From Saccharopolyspora sp. SCSIO 74807 (GTDB lineage Bacteria; Actinomycetota; Actinomycetes; Mycobacteriales; Pseudonocardiaceae): a DNA stretch of 64,000 nucleotides. Every line of letters begins with the position of its first letter. Positions within the stretch are counted from its first letter, which is position 1. Position numbers and translations under genes: made by a program. Where the stretch lies: contig NZ_CP146100.1 in NCBI RefSeq assembly GCF_037023755.1, forward strand, positions 556,001-620,000. Direction: 5' to 3'. Below, piece by piece: positions 29,091 through 37,362 of the stretch. Under the pieces are notes generated by a model. The model was not told the origin of the DNA. It saw only the letters and a program-made list of their open reading frames with translations, and ran no database searches.

Positions 29091-30752
29091 TCAGCCGTCG
29101 TGCGGCATGGGCACGTGCAAACCGCGCTCGGCAGCGACAGTCCGCGCTCGCTGATAACCCGCGTCCGCGTGCCGCAGAACGCCCGTGCCCGGGTCGTTGC
29201 CGAGCACCCGCGCCAGCTTCTGCGCCGCGAGCTCCGTCCCGTCCGCCACCGTGACCTGCCCGGCGTGCAACGACCGGCCCATGCCAACCCCGCCGCCCTG
29301 GTGCACCGACACCCATGAAGCCCCGGATGCGGTGTTCACCAGCGCGTTCAGCAGCGGCCAGTCCGCCACCGCGTCCGAGCCGTCGGCCATGCCCTCGGTC
29401 TCCCGGTACGGCGAGGCGACCGACCCGCTGTCGAGGTGATCGCGGCCCAGCACCAGCGGTGCAGAGACCTCCCCGGAAGCCACCAGATCGTTGAACAGCA
29501 ACCCGGCCCGCTCCCGCTCGCCCTGCCCGAGCCAGCAGATCCGCGCCGGCAGCCCCTGGAAACCGACCTTCTCCCCGGCCAGCCGGATCCACCGCGCCAG
29601 GTGCTCGTCAGCACCGAACTCCCGCAGCACCGCCCGGTCCGTGGCGGCGATGTCGGCCGGATCTCCCGACAGCGCCGCCCACCGGAACGGTCCTTTGCCC
29701 TCGCAGAACAACGGCCGCAAGTAGGCGGGCACGAAGCCGGGGTAGTCGAAGGCCCGCGAACATCCGGCCGTGCGCGCCTCACCGCGCAGCGAATTGCCGT
29801 AGTCGAACACCTCCGCACCCGCGTCGAGGAACCCGACCATCGCTTCGACGTGCTCGGCCATCGCGTCCCGCGCCCGATCGGTGAACTCGTCCGGTTTCTT
29901 CGCCGCGTAGTCGGCCCAATCGTCCAGCTCGACGCCACGAGGCAGGTAGGACAGCGGATCGTGCGCGGAGGTCTGGTCGGTGACGATGTCCACCGGGACG
30001 CCGCGGCGCAGCAGCTCGGGCAGCACTTCGCAGGCATTGCCGACGAGCCCGATCGACTCCGGGCGCCGCTGCCGTTTCGCCGCCACAGCACGGGAAACCG
30101 CGTCGTCCAGGTCATCGGCGACCACGTCGAGGTAACCGTGCCGGACCCGGCGGTGGGCGCGCTGCGGATCGCACTCGACGACCAGCGCCGCACCCTCGTT
30201 CATGGTCACCGCCAGCGGCTGCGCCCCTCCCATACCGCCGAGCCCGGCGGTCACGGTGAGCGTCCCGGCCAGGCTCCCGCCGAAGCGCTTGGCCGCCACC
30301 GCCGCGAACGTCTCGTAGGTGCCCTGCAGGATCCCTTGGGTGCCGATGTAGATCCACGATCCCGCCGTCATCTGCCCGTACATCATGAGCCCGAGCGCGT
30401 CGAGGCGGCGGAACTCCGGCCAGTTCGCCCAGTCCCCGACCAGGTTCGAGTTCGCGATCAGCACCCGCGGCGCCCACTCGTGCGTGCGCAGCACGCCGAC
30501 CGGTTTCCCGGACTGCACCAGCAGCGTTTCGTCGGCGGCCAGCTCGGTCAGCTCGGCCACGATCGCGTCGAAACTCGCCCAGTTCCGCGCGGCGCGGCCG
30601 GTGCCGCCGTAGACGACCAGGTCTTCGGGGCGTTCGGCGACTTCCGGGTCGAGGTTGTTCTGCAGCATTCGCAGCGGCGCCTCGGTGCTCCAGCTCCGCG
30701 CGGTCAACGTCGTTCCGCGCGGGGCGCGCACGGTCCTGGGTCCGGCACTCAT
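29091..30752 (-). CDS. hutU: Urocanate hydratase
   Basis: A 553-residue urocanase, the second enzyme of histidine breakdown, which uses tightly bound NAD as an electrophile. The family start [20 protein letters not shown], the NAD-binding [15 protein letters not shown] and QTSAHDPL are present. Length matches the family. Its ATG overlaps the hutH stop by four bases (ATGA), so hutH and hutU are co-translated. Confidence 0.97.
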   Translation of the reverse strand: MSAGPRTVRAPRGTTLTARSWSTEAPLRMLQNNLDPEVAERPEDLVVYGGTGRAARNWASFDAIVAELTELAADETLLVQSGKPVGVLRTHEWAPRVLIANSNLVGDWANWPEFRRLDALGLMMYGQMTAGSWIYIGTQGILQGTYETFAAVAAKRFGGSLAGTLTVTAGLGGMGGAQPLAVTMNEGAALVVECDPQRAHRRVRHGYLDVVADDLDDAVSRAVAAKRQRRPESIGLVGNACEVLPELLRRGVPVDIVTDQTSAHDPLSYLPRGVELDDWADYAAKKPDEFTDRARDAMAEHVEAMVGFLDAGAEVFDYGNSLRGEARTAGCSRAFDYPGFVPAYLRPLFCEGKGPFRWAALSGDPADIAATDRAVLREFGADEHLARWIRLAGEKVGFQGLPARICWLGQGERERAGLLFNDLVASGEVSAPLVLGRDHLDSGSVASPYRETEGMADGSDAVADWPLLNALVNTASGASWVSVHQGGGVGMGRSLHAGQVTVADGTELAAQKLARVLGNDPGTGVLRHADAGYQRARTVAAERGLHVPMPHDG

Positions 30753-32284
30753 GATCGGCCTCCCAACTGTTCGTCCACTGTGGAATTGACGGCGCCGGAG
30801 CGCACGAGCGCCGCTGCCTCGGCGATCTCCGGTGCCACGTGCCGATCCGGTCCCGGCCCCGGAACACGCGTGCGCAGCAGGTCGCGCACGGCGCCGGTGG
30901 CCGCGGCGGGAGCCAGGGGCGCCCGCAGGTCCAGCGCACGGGCCGCCGTCAGCAGCTCAACCGCCAACACCGTGCCGAGCCCGTCCAGCGCGCGCCGCAA
31001 CTTGCGCGCCGCCGACCAGCCCATCGACACGTGGTCCTCCTGCATCGCGCTGGTCGGGATGGAGTCCACCGATGCGGGCGCGGCCAACCGCTTGACCTCG
31101 GTGACCAGCCCCGCCTGCGTGTAATGCGCGATCATGTGCCCGGAGTCCACGCCCGGATCGTCGGCGAGGAACGCGGGCAACCCCTGCGAACGCGCCACGT
31201 CGAGCATCCGGTCGGTGCGCCGCTCGGCCATGCTCGCCACGTCGGCGACCGGGATCGCCAGGTAGTCCAGCGCGTGCGCCAGCGGAGCGCCGTGGAAATT
31301 GCCGTTGGATTCCACCCGGCCGTCCGCGAGCACCACCGGGTTGTCGATCGCCGAGACCAGTTCGCGCTCGGCCACCGCCGCGGCGAACTCCGCGCCGTCC
31401 GCCGCCGACCCGTGCACCTGCGGTGCGCAGCGCAGCGAGTAGGCGTCCTGCACGCGATTGCAGTCCGGACCGCGGTGGCTGGCCACGATTTCCGAACCTT
31501 CGAGCAGCGCCGCCATCCGGGCCGCGGACCGGGCTTGGCCGGGGTGCGGCCGCAACGCCTGCAGGTCGGCGGCGAAGACGCGATCGGTGCCCAGCAATGC
31601 CTCCACGCTCATCGCCGCGGTCACGTCGGCGACCTCGAGCAGCGCTGCGAGGTCGTGCAGCGCCAGCACCAGCATGGCGAGCATCCCGTCGGTGCCGTTG
31701 GTCAGCGCGAGACCTTCCTTCTCGGCCAGCACTACCGGTTCGATGCCTGCGGCGGCCAACGCCTCCGCCGCCGGTCGCCGCTCGCCGTCGGCTCCGAAGA
31801 CCTCGCCTTCCCCGGTAGCGGCCAGCGCCACCGCGGCCAACGGGGCGAGATCACCCGAGCAGCCGAGCGAGCCGTACTCGTGCACCACCGGAACGATGCC
31901 CGCGTTCAGCATCTCCAGGAGCGCCCGCGCCGTCTCCGGGCGCGTGCCCGTGTGCCCGGTCGCGATGGTGCGCAGCCGCAGCAGCATCAGCCCCCGCACG
32001 ACCTCGGCCTCGACCGGTTCACCGGCACCGGCAGCGTGCGAGCGCACGAACGACTGCTGAAGCGCCGCGCGCCGATCCTCCGGGATGTGCCGCACCGCCA
32101 GCGCACCGAAACCGGTGGACACTCCGTAGGTGGGCCGTTCCGCCGCGGCGAGCGCGTCGATGTGCTCGCGCGCGGCCGCGATCTCACGTTCGGCTCCGGC
32201 ACTGAGTTCGACCGCGGCCCGCCCGCGCGCGACGTCGACGACCTGTTGCCGGGTCAGCTCGCCGGTCACCTGCACCTTTTGCAT
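30749..32284 (-). CDS. hutH: Histidine ammonia-lyase
   Basis: A 511-residue histidase that converts L-histidine to urocanate and ammonia, first in the pathway. The electrophilic MIO group forms from an internal tripeptide, which here is Cys142-Ser143-Gly144 in [12 protein letters not shown]; the usual tripeptide is Ala-Ser-Gly, and Cys is an allowed variant. Tyr53 in TYGVSTGFG is the catalytic tyrosine. The ATG at 32284 has GGGGGT upstream. It is the first gene of the operon, and an 18-bp palindrome lies between it and the IclR gene. Confidence 0.95.
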   Translation of the reverse strand: MQKVQVTGELTRQQVVDVARGRAAVELSAGAEREIAAAREHIDALAAAERPTYGVSTGFGALAVRHIPEDRRAALQQSFVRSHAAGAGEPVEAEVVRGLMLLRLRTIATGHTGTRPETARALLEMLNAGIVPVVHEYGSLGCSGDLAPLAAVALAATGEGEVFGADGERRPAAEALAAAGIEPVVLAEKEGLALTNGTDGMLAMLVLALHDLAALLEVADVTAAMSVEALLGTDRVFAADLQALRPHPGQARSAARMAALLEGSEIVASHRGPDCNRVQDAYSLRCAPQVHGSAADGAEFAAAVAERELVSAIDNPVVLADGRVESNGNFHGAPLAHALDYLAIPVADVASMAERRTDRMLDVARSQGLPAFLADDPGVDSGHMIAHYTQAGLVTEVKRLAAPASVDSIPTSAMQEDHVSMGWSAARKLRRALDGLGTVLAVELLTAARALDLRAPLAPAAATGAVRDLLRTRVPGPGPDRHVAPEIAEAAALVRSGAVNSTVDEQLGGRS

Positions 32285-32338
32285 ACCCCCATGGCACACG
32301 GCTGCGCGGGAAGCGCGTAAGGCCGGTTAGAGTTCTTC

Positions 32339-32356
32339 CGTCTGAAATTCCAGACG
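32339..32356. promoter_or_regulatory. Putative operator of the IclR regulator in the hutH promoter region
   Basis: CGTCTGAAATTCCAGACG is an 18-bp inverted repeat with one mismatched pair. It lies in the 86-base gap between hutH and the divergent IclR gene, just upstream of the regulator start. Position and size fit an IclR binding site that controls both genes. Confidence 0.65.
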
Positions 32357-32370
32357 TCTTGGAGCGGGTG

Positions 32371-33205
32371 GTGCACGGCAGCAGCGACGTCCCCGCGCTG
32401 CGGCGCGGCCTGTCGATCCTGACCGCGCTCGCCGGGCACACCGGTCCGGTGTCCGCCGCGACGCTGGCGCGCGAGCTGGAGCTGCCGCGGTCGACGACCT
32501 ACCACCTGCTCGCCGAGCTGACCGACGCCGGTTTCGTCGTGCGGTTGCCCGCGGAACGCCGCTACGCGCTGGGCGTGGCCGCCTTCGAGCTCGGGTCCGC
32601 CTACTTGCGCAACGATCCGCTGGAGCGGCTGGCAGGCCCGCTGCTGCGGAATCTGGCCGATCGGGTCGGGCACACCGCGCATCTGGGCGTGCTGCACGGC
32701 GGTGAGCTGCTGTACCTGGTCAAGGAGCGGCCGTCCTGGCCGCAAGCGCCCACCAAGCAGCAGCCATCCTGGCCGTCGGCGGACCCGTCAACGCGGCCGC
32801 CGACGCTGGTGACGGAGGTCGGCGTCCGGTTGCCCGCACACCTGACCGCCTCCGGCCGGGCGATGCTCGCGCAGCTGCCCGCCGCGCAGGCGCGCCTGCT
32901 TCCCCGCGGGCTTCCCCCGCCGCACCGCCCGCGGGCCGCGCAGCCTGCCGGAGTTGCGCCGCATGTTGACCGCCGAGCGCGAGCTCGGCTGGGCCGTCGA
33001 GGACGGGCACGTGACGGCGGACTTCGCTTCGGTGGCCGGTGCCGTCTCCGGGGCGCAGCGCTGGCCCGCCGCCGCGATCAGCGTGACCTTCCGGCACGTC
33101 TGCGAAGAATCGGCGGCCGCCTGCGGACGGACGTGGCCGGAGCTCGCCGCGGAAGTGCGCCGCACCGCCGAAGAACTCAGCGAGCAGGTGCACGGCCACC
33201 GCTGA
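32371..33205 (+). pseudogene. IclR family regulator of hut genes, with frameshift and in-frame insert
   Basis: An IclR-type regulator. The helix-turn-helix (VPALRRGLSILTALAGHTGP, then LARELELPRSTTYHLL) and the first part of the effector domain read in one frame from GTG 32371. Near 32893-32900 the family sequence moves to the next frame: FPRRTARGPRSLPELRRM and then the normal C-terminus to the stop at 33205. One extra base, or two missing, explains the break; without the shift the first frame runs into unrelated sequence. In addition 66 bases at 32731-32796, flanked by a GCGGCCG direct repeat, interrupt the family sequence KERP/PTLVTEVGVRLPAHL. The gene is probably inactive unless the shift is a sequencing error. 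Confidence 0.75.
32727..32799 (+). repeat. 66-bp insert flanked by GCGGCCG direct repeats
   Basis: GCGGCCG occurs at 32727-32733 and 32793-32799. Removing one repeat and the interval restores a normal IclR sequence (KERPPTLVTEVG). The insert has two diverged 33-bp units, each starting CC(G/A)TCCTGGCCG (32731 and 32764). Confidence 0.7.
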
Positions 33206-33230
33206 ACCGCGCGATATCCGAAATTGTTTT

Positions 33231-33245
33231 TGAAAACGATTATCC
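33231..33245. promoter_or_regulatory. Zur/Fur-box-like sequence without an obvious target gene
   Basis: TGAAAACGATTATCC resembles the actinobacterial Zur box TGAAAACGATTATCA at all but the last base. It lies between the ends of two convergent genes, so it controls nothing visible. It could be a relic or a chance match. Confidence 0.3.
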
Positions 33246-33255
33246 GCACACGCAG

Positions 33256-33296
33256 AAGTGCCCGGTCCCCTCGCAGGAGGACCGGGCACTTTCTTT
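33256..33296. terminator. Bidirectional terminator between the IclR and secreted peptide genes
   Basis: AAGTGCCCGGTCC (33256-33268) pairs perfectly with GGACCGGGCACTT (33279-33291), then TCTTTC. Confidence 0.9.
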
Positions 33297-33320
33297 CCCG
33301 CGGCGGAAAGACCGGGCGAC

Positions 33321-33590
33321 TCAGCCCTGGGTGTTCCCGATCGGGTTCGCGGCGGTCGAGTCGCCGCCGTCCCCACCGTTGGCCGCGTCGCAGCTACCGG
33401 TGCCGAGGACACCGATGCCGCAAATCAGGTTGACGCCGATGCCGCCGGCGCCACCCTCGCCGCCGTCGCCGGACTCGGCGCCGACCAACGGGTCCTTGCC
33501 GCCGTCAGCGGCGAGCGCGGCCGGAGCAGCGCCCATCAGCGCCATGGCGGCGACAGCGGTCGCACCCAGCATCCGAGCAGAATTACGCAT
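33321..33590 (-). CDS. Secreted glycine-rich small protein
   Basis: An 89-residue precursor with a clear signal peptide (MRNSARMLGATAVAAMALMG, cut after about residue 28 at PAALA-ADGG). The mature part of about 60 residues is acidic and rich in Gly, Asp and Asn, with two cysteines (LICGIGVLGTGSC) that could form one disulfide. The ATG at 33590 follows GAGGGG; a longer in-frame start lies in unlikely sequence. I do not recognise the family. Its size, secretion and hydrophobic core recall surface peptides such as chaplins, but the chaplin consensus is not there. Confidence 0.75.
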   Translation of the reverse strand: MRNSARMLGATAVAAMALMGAAPAALAADGGKDPLVGAESGDGGEGGAGGIGVNLICGIGVLGTGSCDAANGGDGGDSTAANPIGNTQG

Positions 33591-33849
33591 GCGAATTTCC
33601 CCTCGTTGTTTCTGAATCTGATTCAACCGATCCCGATGAAGCCCTGCTTCAGAACCCCTCGTCGATCGGCGAGGAAACAATCGCACTCGCGCCGCGCTGG
33701 AGCACCCTCAGTAGCGCGAAAGTGAAGACACTTCCCCACTATGGTTGCTTGTATGACTGAGCGTGAGCAGTTCTCTCGCACTACTCAGGTACAGCTGAAC
33801 GTCCCGAAAGGGAATCACATCTGTCAGCACACTGGAAACTTCCACTCCA

Positions 33850-34764
33850 TCAGATCCCGGCGACGAACTCCCGCGCCAGATCGGCCGGGTTCGCCTTGTC
33901 CACCTCCAGCCGCCGGTTGAGCTCGGTGAGCTTCTCGGTCGTCAGCGCCCGCGACGCCCGGTTCAACGCATCGGCCTGCGGCGGCGTCAGCCGGTTGCGG
34001 CCGATCAGCGGCACCACGTGCTGCGCCGGGAACATGTCCGCCGGGTCGTCGAGCTCGACCAGGTCGTTCTCGCTGATCTGCGAAGACGTGGTGAACAGGT
34101 TCGCGACCTGGATGGTGTCCTCGACGAGCGCGTCCACGGTGACCGAGCCCGCCTCCAGGTTCCGGATCTCGTGGAACCGGCAGCCGTAGACCTCGCCGAT
34201 GCGCTGCTCCCACCGCGACTTCCACTCCGCGGGCGCGCCCAGGGTGAACTGCCCGCAACACGGCCCCAGGTCGGCCATCGAGCGCACGCCGCTCTCGGCG
34301 GTTCGCCTGGTCACGGTGAGCACGTCGGAGTCCTCGGCAGGCGACTGCTCCAGCACGTCCAACCCCGGCGGGAGCCTGCGCTTGACTTCGTCGTAGACCT
34401 GCTCCGACTCGGTCGCCGTGCTCTGCGGGTCCAGGTACTGCAGCAGGTTGCCGGTGTAGTCCGGGATCACGGTCAGCTCGCCCTGTGCCGCGGCGTTGAC
34501 GTAGGACTCCCGCGCGCCGATGCGGGGTTTGGTCTCCACCTCGGCACCGGTGCCGCGCAGCGCCGCCGCGTAGATCTCCATGACGAGTTCGCTTTCGGCG
34601 AAGTCGGCCGAGCCGACCACCAGCGCACCATCGGTGCCGTCGCCCGCCTGGAACGGATCGCCGCCGCAGCCCGCCAGGCCGAGCACCACCAGCAGGGACA
34701 GGACCACAGCGCTCATCCGCCTCACGGCGCACTCCCCAATCCGTGCCGATCCGGACGACTTCAT
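33850..34764 (-). CDS. Glycine betaine/choline-type ABC transporter substrate-binding lipoprotein
   Basis: A 304-residue lipoprotein (lipobox LAGC, Cys33) of the OpuAC/ProX family, which binds quaternary amines outside the cell. Family segments include VVGSADFAESELVMEIYAAAL, VIPDYTGNLLQYL and QISENDLVELDDP. The ATG at 34764 overlaps the stop of the permease gene by four bases. It is the last gene of a four-gene importer operon (ATPase, permease, permease, binding protein). Confidence 0.92.
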   Translation of the reverse strand: MKSSGSARIGECAVRRMSAVVLSLLVVLGLAGCGGDPFQAGDGTDGALVVGSADFAESELVMEIYAAALRGTGAEVETKPRIGARESYVNAAAQGELTVIPDYTGNLLQYLDPQSTATESEQVYDEVKRRLPPGLDVLEQSPAEDSDVLTVTRRTAESGVRSMADLGPCCGQFTLGAPAEWKSRWEQRIGEVYGCRFHEIRNLEAGSVTVDALVEDTIQVANLFTTSSQISENDLVELDDPADMFPAQHVVPLIGRNRLTPPQADALNRASRALTTEKLTELNRRLEVDKANPADLAREFVAGI

Positions 34765-35474
34765 GCCACGCCGGCCGGAACCCGCCGCTTCGCGCGCAGG
34801 CCCTTCGGAGTCAGCAGCTTCGACATCCCCGCGAGCAGTGCGTCCAGCACGACCGCGAGCAGCGCGATGAACAGGGCCGCGGCCAGCGTCTGCCCGTAGT
34901 CGTAGACCTTGATGCCTTCCAGCAGGATGGCGCCGAGCCCGCCGAGGCCCACGTACGCCGCAACCGACGCGGTGGCCACGACCTGCAGCATCGCGGTCCG
35001 GACACCGCCGAACAGCAGCGGCGCCGCATTCGGCAGCTCCACCTGCCACAACTGCTGCAACGGCGTCATGCCCATGCCCTTGGCGGCATCGCGCGCTTCC
35101 GGCGGCACGCTCTGCACCCCGGCGTAGGCGCCGGACAGCACCGCGGGGACGGCCAGGATCACCAACCCGGCCAGCGTCGGCAGCACCCCGATCCCGGCGA
35201 GCAGGACGAACAGCGTGACCAGGCCCAGCGTGGGCAGCGCCCGCATCGAGTTGGTCAGCACGACCGCGGACGCGCCGCCGCGGCCGGTGTGCCCGATGCA
35301 GAGGCCGATCGGCACCCCGATGATCGAAGCCGCCAGCACCGAAACGACGCAGTAGTACAGGTGCAGCAGGCACTGCAGCAGCAGCCCGTCGGAGGAGAAC
35401 CAGTGCGCGGGGTCGGCCAGCCAGCCGAGCAGTTCCTCGATGATCAAGCTGCTCGCCCCCCGGCTCGCTGCCAC
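34761..35474 (-). CDS. ABC transporter permease, glycine betaine/choline type (second)
   Basis: A 237-residue OpuCB/D-like permease with about five or six transmembrane segments and an EAA loop (EARDAAKGMGMTPLQQLWQVELPNAAPLL). If the GTG at 35474 is used it overlaps the previous gene by 31 bases; a TTG at 35447 overlaps that gene's TGA (TTGA) and may be the true start, leaving 228 residues. The C-terminus overlaps the binding-protein gene. It works with the other permease and the ATPase. Confidence 0.9.
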   Translation of the reverse strand: MAASRGASSLIIEELLGWLADPAHWFSSDGLLLQCLLHLYYCVVSVLAASIIGVPIGLCIGHTGRGGASAVVLTNSMRALPTLGLVTLFVLLAGIGVLPTLAGLVILAVPAVLSGAYAGVQSVPPEARDAAKGMGMTPLQQLWQVELPNAAPLLFGGVRTAMLQVVATASVAAYVGLGGLGAILLEGIKVYDYGQTLAAALFIALLAVVLDALLAGMSKLLTPKGLRAKRRVPAGVA

Positions 35475-36112
35475 GGTGTCAACGCCCTGCGCAGCGCGAC
35501 GATCAACAGGTCACCGACCATCGCCAGCAGCAGCGTCAGCACCACGCCCAGCAGGATCGGAGTGAGGTAGTCGCGCTGGAACCCGTCGGTGAACAGCCGC
35601 CCCAGCCCGCCGATGCCGATCAGCGCGCCGACGCTGACCAGGCTCACGTTGCTGACCGAAGCGACCCGCAACGAGGTGGCCAGCACCGGCACCGCCAGCG
35701 GGAGTTCGACGGCGAAGAATCGGCGCCGCGGCCGGTAGCCCAACGCGGTCGCGGCGGTGACGACGTGGCCGGGCACCGAGCCGAGCCCGTCCATCACCGG
35801 CCGGACCAGCAGCGCCGCGTTGTAGATGGTCAGCGCCACGACCACGTTGATCGACGCGGTCGCTCCGGTCCCGAGCACCGCGGGCAGGATCACGAACAGC
35901 GCCAGCGAAGGAACCGTGTACAGCACGTTGGCCGAACCCAGCAGCACGCCCCGCACTCGCGGGTTCCGTTGCGCGAAACGTCCGAGGGGCAGCGCGATCA
36001 GCGCGCCGATCACCAGCGGGATCAGCGCGAGGTACGCGTGCTGCCCGAGCGAGCTCAGCAGCACCTCGCGGTTGCTCGGGCTGGAGAAGTAGTGCGCCAG
36101 CTCGTCGATCAC
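35444..36112 (-). CDS. ABC transporter permease, glycine betaine/choline type (first)
   Basis: A 222-residue permease of the same family, with about five transmembrane segments and the coupling loop VTAATALGYRPRRRFFAVEL. Its GTG start overlaps the TGA of the ATPase gene (GTGA). Two different permeases in one operon fit the OpuC/ProU-like plan of a heterodimeric channel. Confidence 0.9.
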   Translation of the reverse strand: MIDELAHYFSSPSNREVLLSSLGQHAYLALIPLVIGALIALPLGRFAQRNPRVRGVLLGSANVLYTVPSLALFVILPAVLGTGATASINVVVALTIYNAALLVRPVMDGLGSVPGHVVTAATALGYRPRRRFFAVELPLAVPVLATSLRVASVSNVSLVSVGALIGIGGLGRLFTDGFQRDYLTPILLGVVLTLLLAMVGDLLIVALRRALTPWQRAGGRAA

Positions 36113-37194
36113 GGCGCTACCCGCTGCCTGCGGCTGCGCTCGATCTCGTCGAGGACTTGCTGCGCGGTGACCACGCCGACGTAGCCGCCGCGGTCGTCGA
36201 CGACCACGCCCAGCCCGGACGGCGACGACAGCGCGGCGTCGAGCGCGCCGCGCAGCGGTGTTCCCGTCGTGTGCAGCGATCCGCCGGCAAGCAGCCGATC
36301 TTCGGTGACCGGACCGGTGACCTCAGCGTCCGGGGCCAGCCAGCCGCGCGGCCTGCGGTCACCGTCCAGCGCCAGTACCCAGCCATCGGCGCTGCTGCGG
36401 TCGCCGAGGGTCACCGTGGCCACTTCGTCCGGCACCACCGAACCGTCCACGAACGACAACCGCCGGTAGCCGCGATCACGGCCGATGAACGAGGTGACGA
36501 AGTCGTCCGCGGGCTCGGCCAGCAACTCGTCGGGTTCGGCGTACTGCGCCACATGTCCGCCGGTTCGCAGCACCGCCACTTGATCGCCGAGCCGCACGGC
36601 CTCGTCGATGTCGTGCGTGACGAACAGGACCGTCTTGCCGAGCTCGCCCTGCAACCGCAGCAGCTCCTCCTGCAGTCCTTCGCGCACGACCGGGTCGACC
36701 GCGCTGAACGGCTCGTCCATCAGCAGCACCGGCGGGTCGGCGGCGAGCGCGCGGGCCACCCCGACCCGCTGCTGCTGACCACCGGAGAGCTGCGCGGGGT
36801 ACCGGTCGGCCAACGACACCGGCAGGCCGACCAGCTCGAGCAGCTCGCGCGCCCGGTCCCGGGTGGCGCGCCGGCTGTTGCGGAACAACCGCGGCACCGT
36901 CCCGACGTTGTCCAACACGGTGCGGTGCGGGAAGAGACCGGCCTGCTGGATGACGTAGCCGATGCCGCGCCGCAGCACCGCGGGATCGGCGTCGCGCACG
37001 TCCTGACCGTCCACGAGCACGTTGCCGGACGTCGGCTCGATCATCCGGTTGACCATGCGCAGCAGCGTGGTCTTGCCGCAGCCGGACGGGCCGACGAGCG
37101 CGGTGATCGTGCCTGCGCGCACGGTCAGGTCCACGTCCTCGACGGCGACCGTGCCGTCCGGGTACGCCTTGCGCACGGACCGGAACTCGATCAA
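36109..37194 (-). CDS. ABC transporter ATPase, glycine betaine/choline type (ProV/OpuCA-like)
   Basis: A 361-residue ATPase that drives uptake of an osmoprotectant or choline-like compound. Walker A GPSGCGKTTLLR, signature LSGGQQQRVGVARAL, Walker B VLLMDEPFSAVD and the H-loop FVTHDIDEA are intact. The C-terminal 110 residues form a CBS-like tail (GVVVDDRGGYVGVVTAQQVLDEI), which in homologues senses ionic strength. The TTG at 37194 gives the family start MIEFRSVRKAYPDGTV after GAGGGGG; a GTG seven codons upstream is less likely. Confidence 0.92.
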   Translation of the reverse strand: MIEFRSVRKAYPDGTVAVEDVDLTVRAGTITALVGPSGCGKTTLLRMVNRMIEPTSGNVLVDGQDVRDADPAVLRRGIGYVIQQAGLFPHRTVLDNVGTVPRLFRNSRRATRDRARELLELVGLPVSLADRYPAQLSGGQQQRVGVARALAADPPVLLMDEPFSAVDPVVREGLQEELLRLQGELGKTVLFVTHDIDEAVRLGDQVAVLRTGGHVAQYAEPDELLAEPADDFVTSFIGRDRGYRRLSFVDGSVVPDEVATVTLGDRSSADGWVLALDGDRRPRGWLAPDAEVTGPVTEDRLLAGGSLHTTGTPLRGALDAALSSPSGLGVVVDDRGGYVGVVTAQQVLDEIERSRRQRVAP

Positions 37195-37362
37195 CCGAGC
37201 CCCCTCGCTGATCACCGACAGTCACTCGCCGACCGCCGCAAACCCGGCCGACCTTAACCCGGACGTCGGAATCTTGCGATGATCCAAGACGGTTGTGTGA
37301 TCTTCAGCGGGCGTGGTCAGCAGCCAGTTCCCACGATCCGGGAGCAACTCTGCGGGGCGGGC

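Noticed and set aside
33206..33615. Continuation of the first IclR frame past 33205
   Set aside because: After the shift point the translation is Arg/Pro-rich and crosses a terminator; the true C-terminus is in the next frame.
33753..33920. A short plus-strand frame starting MTEREQFSRTTQVQL in the AT-richer gap
   Set aside because: No ribosome binding site, and it runs antisense into the end of the binding-protein gene. Possibly the remnant of a lost gene, but not supportable.
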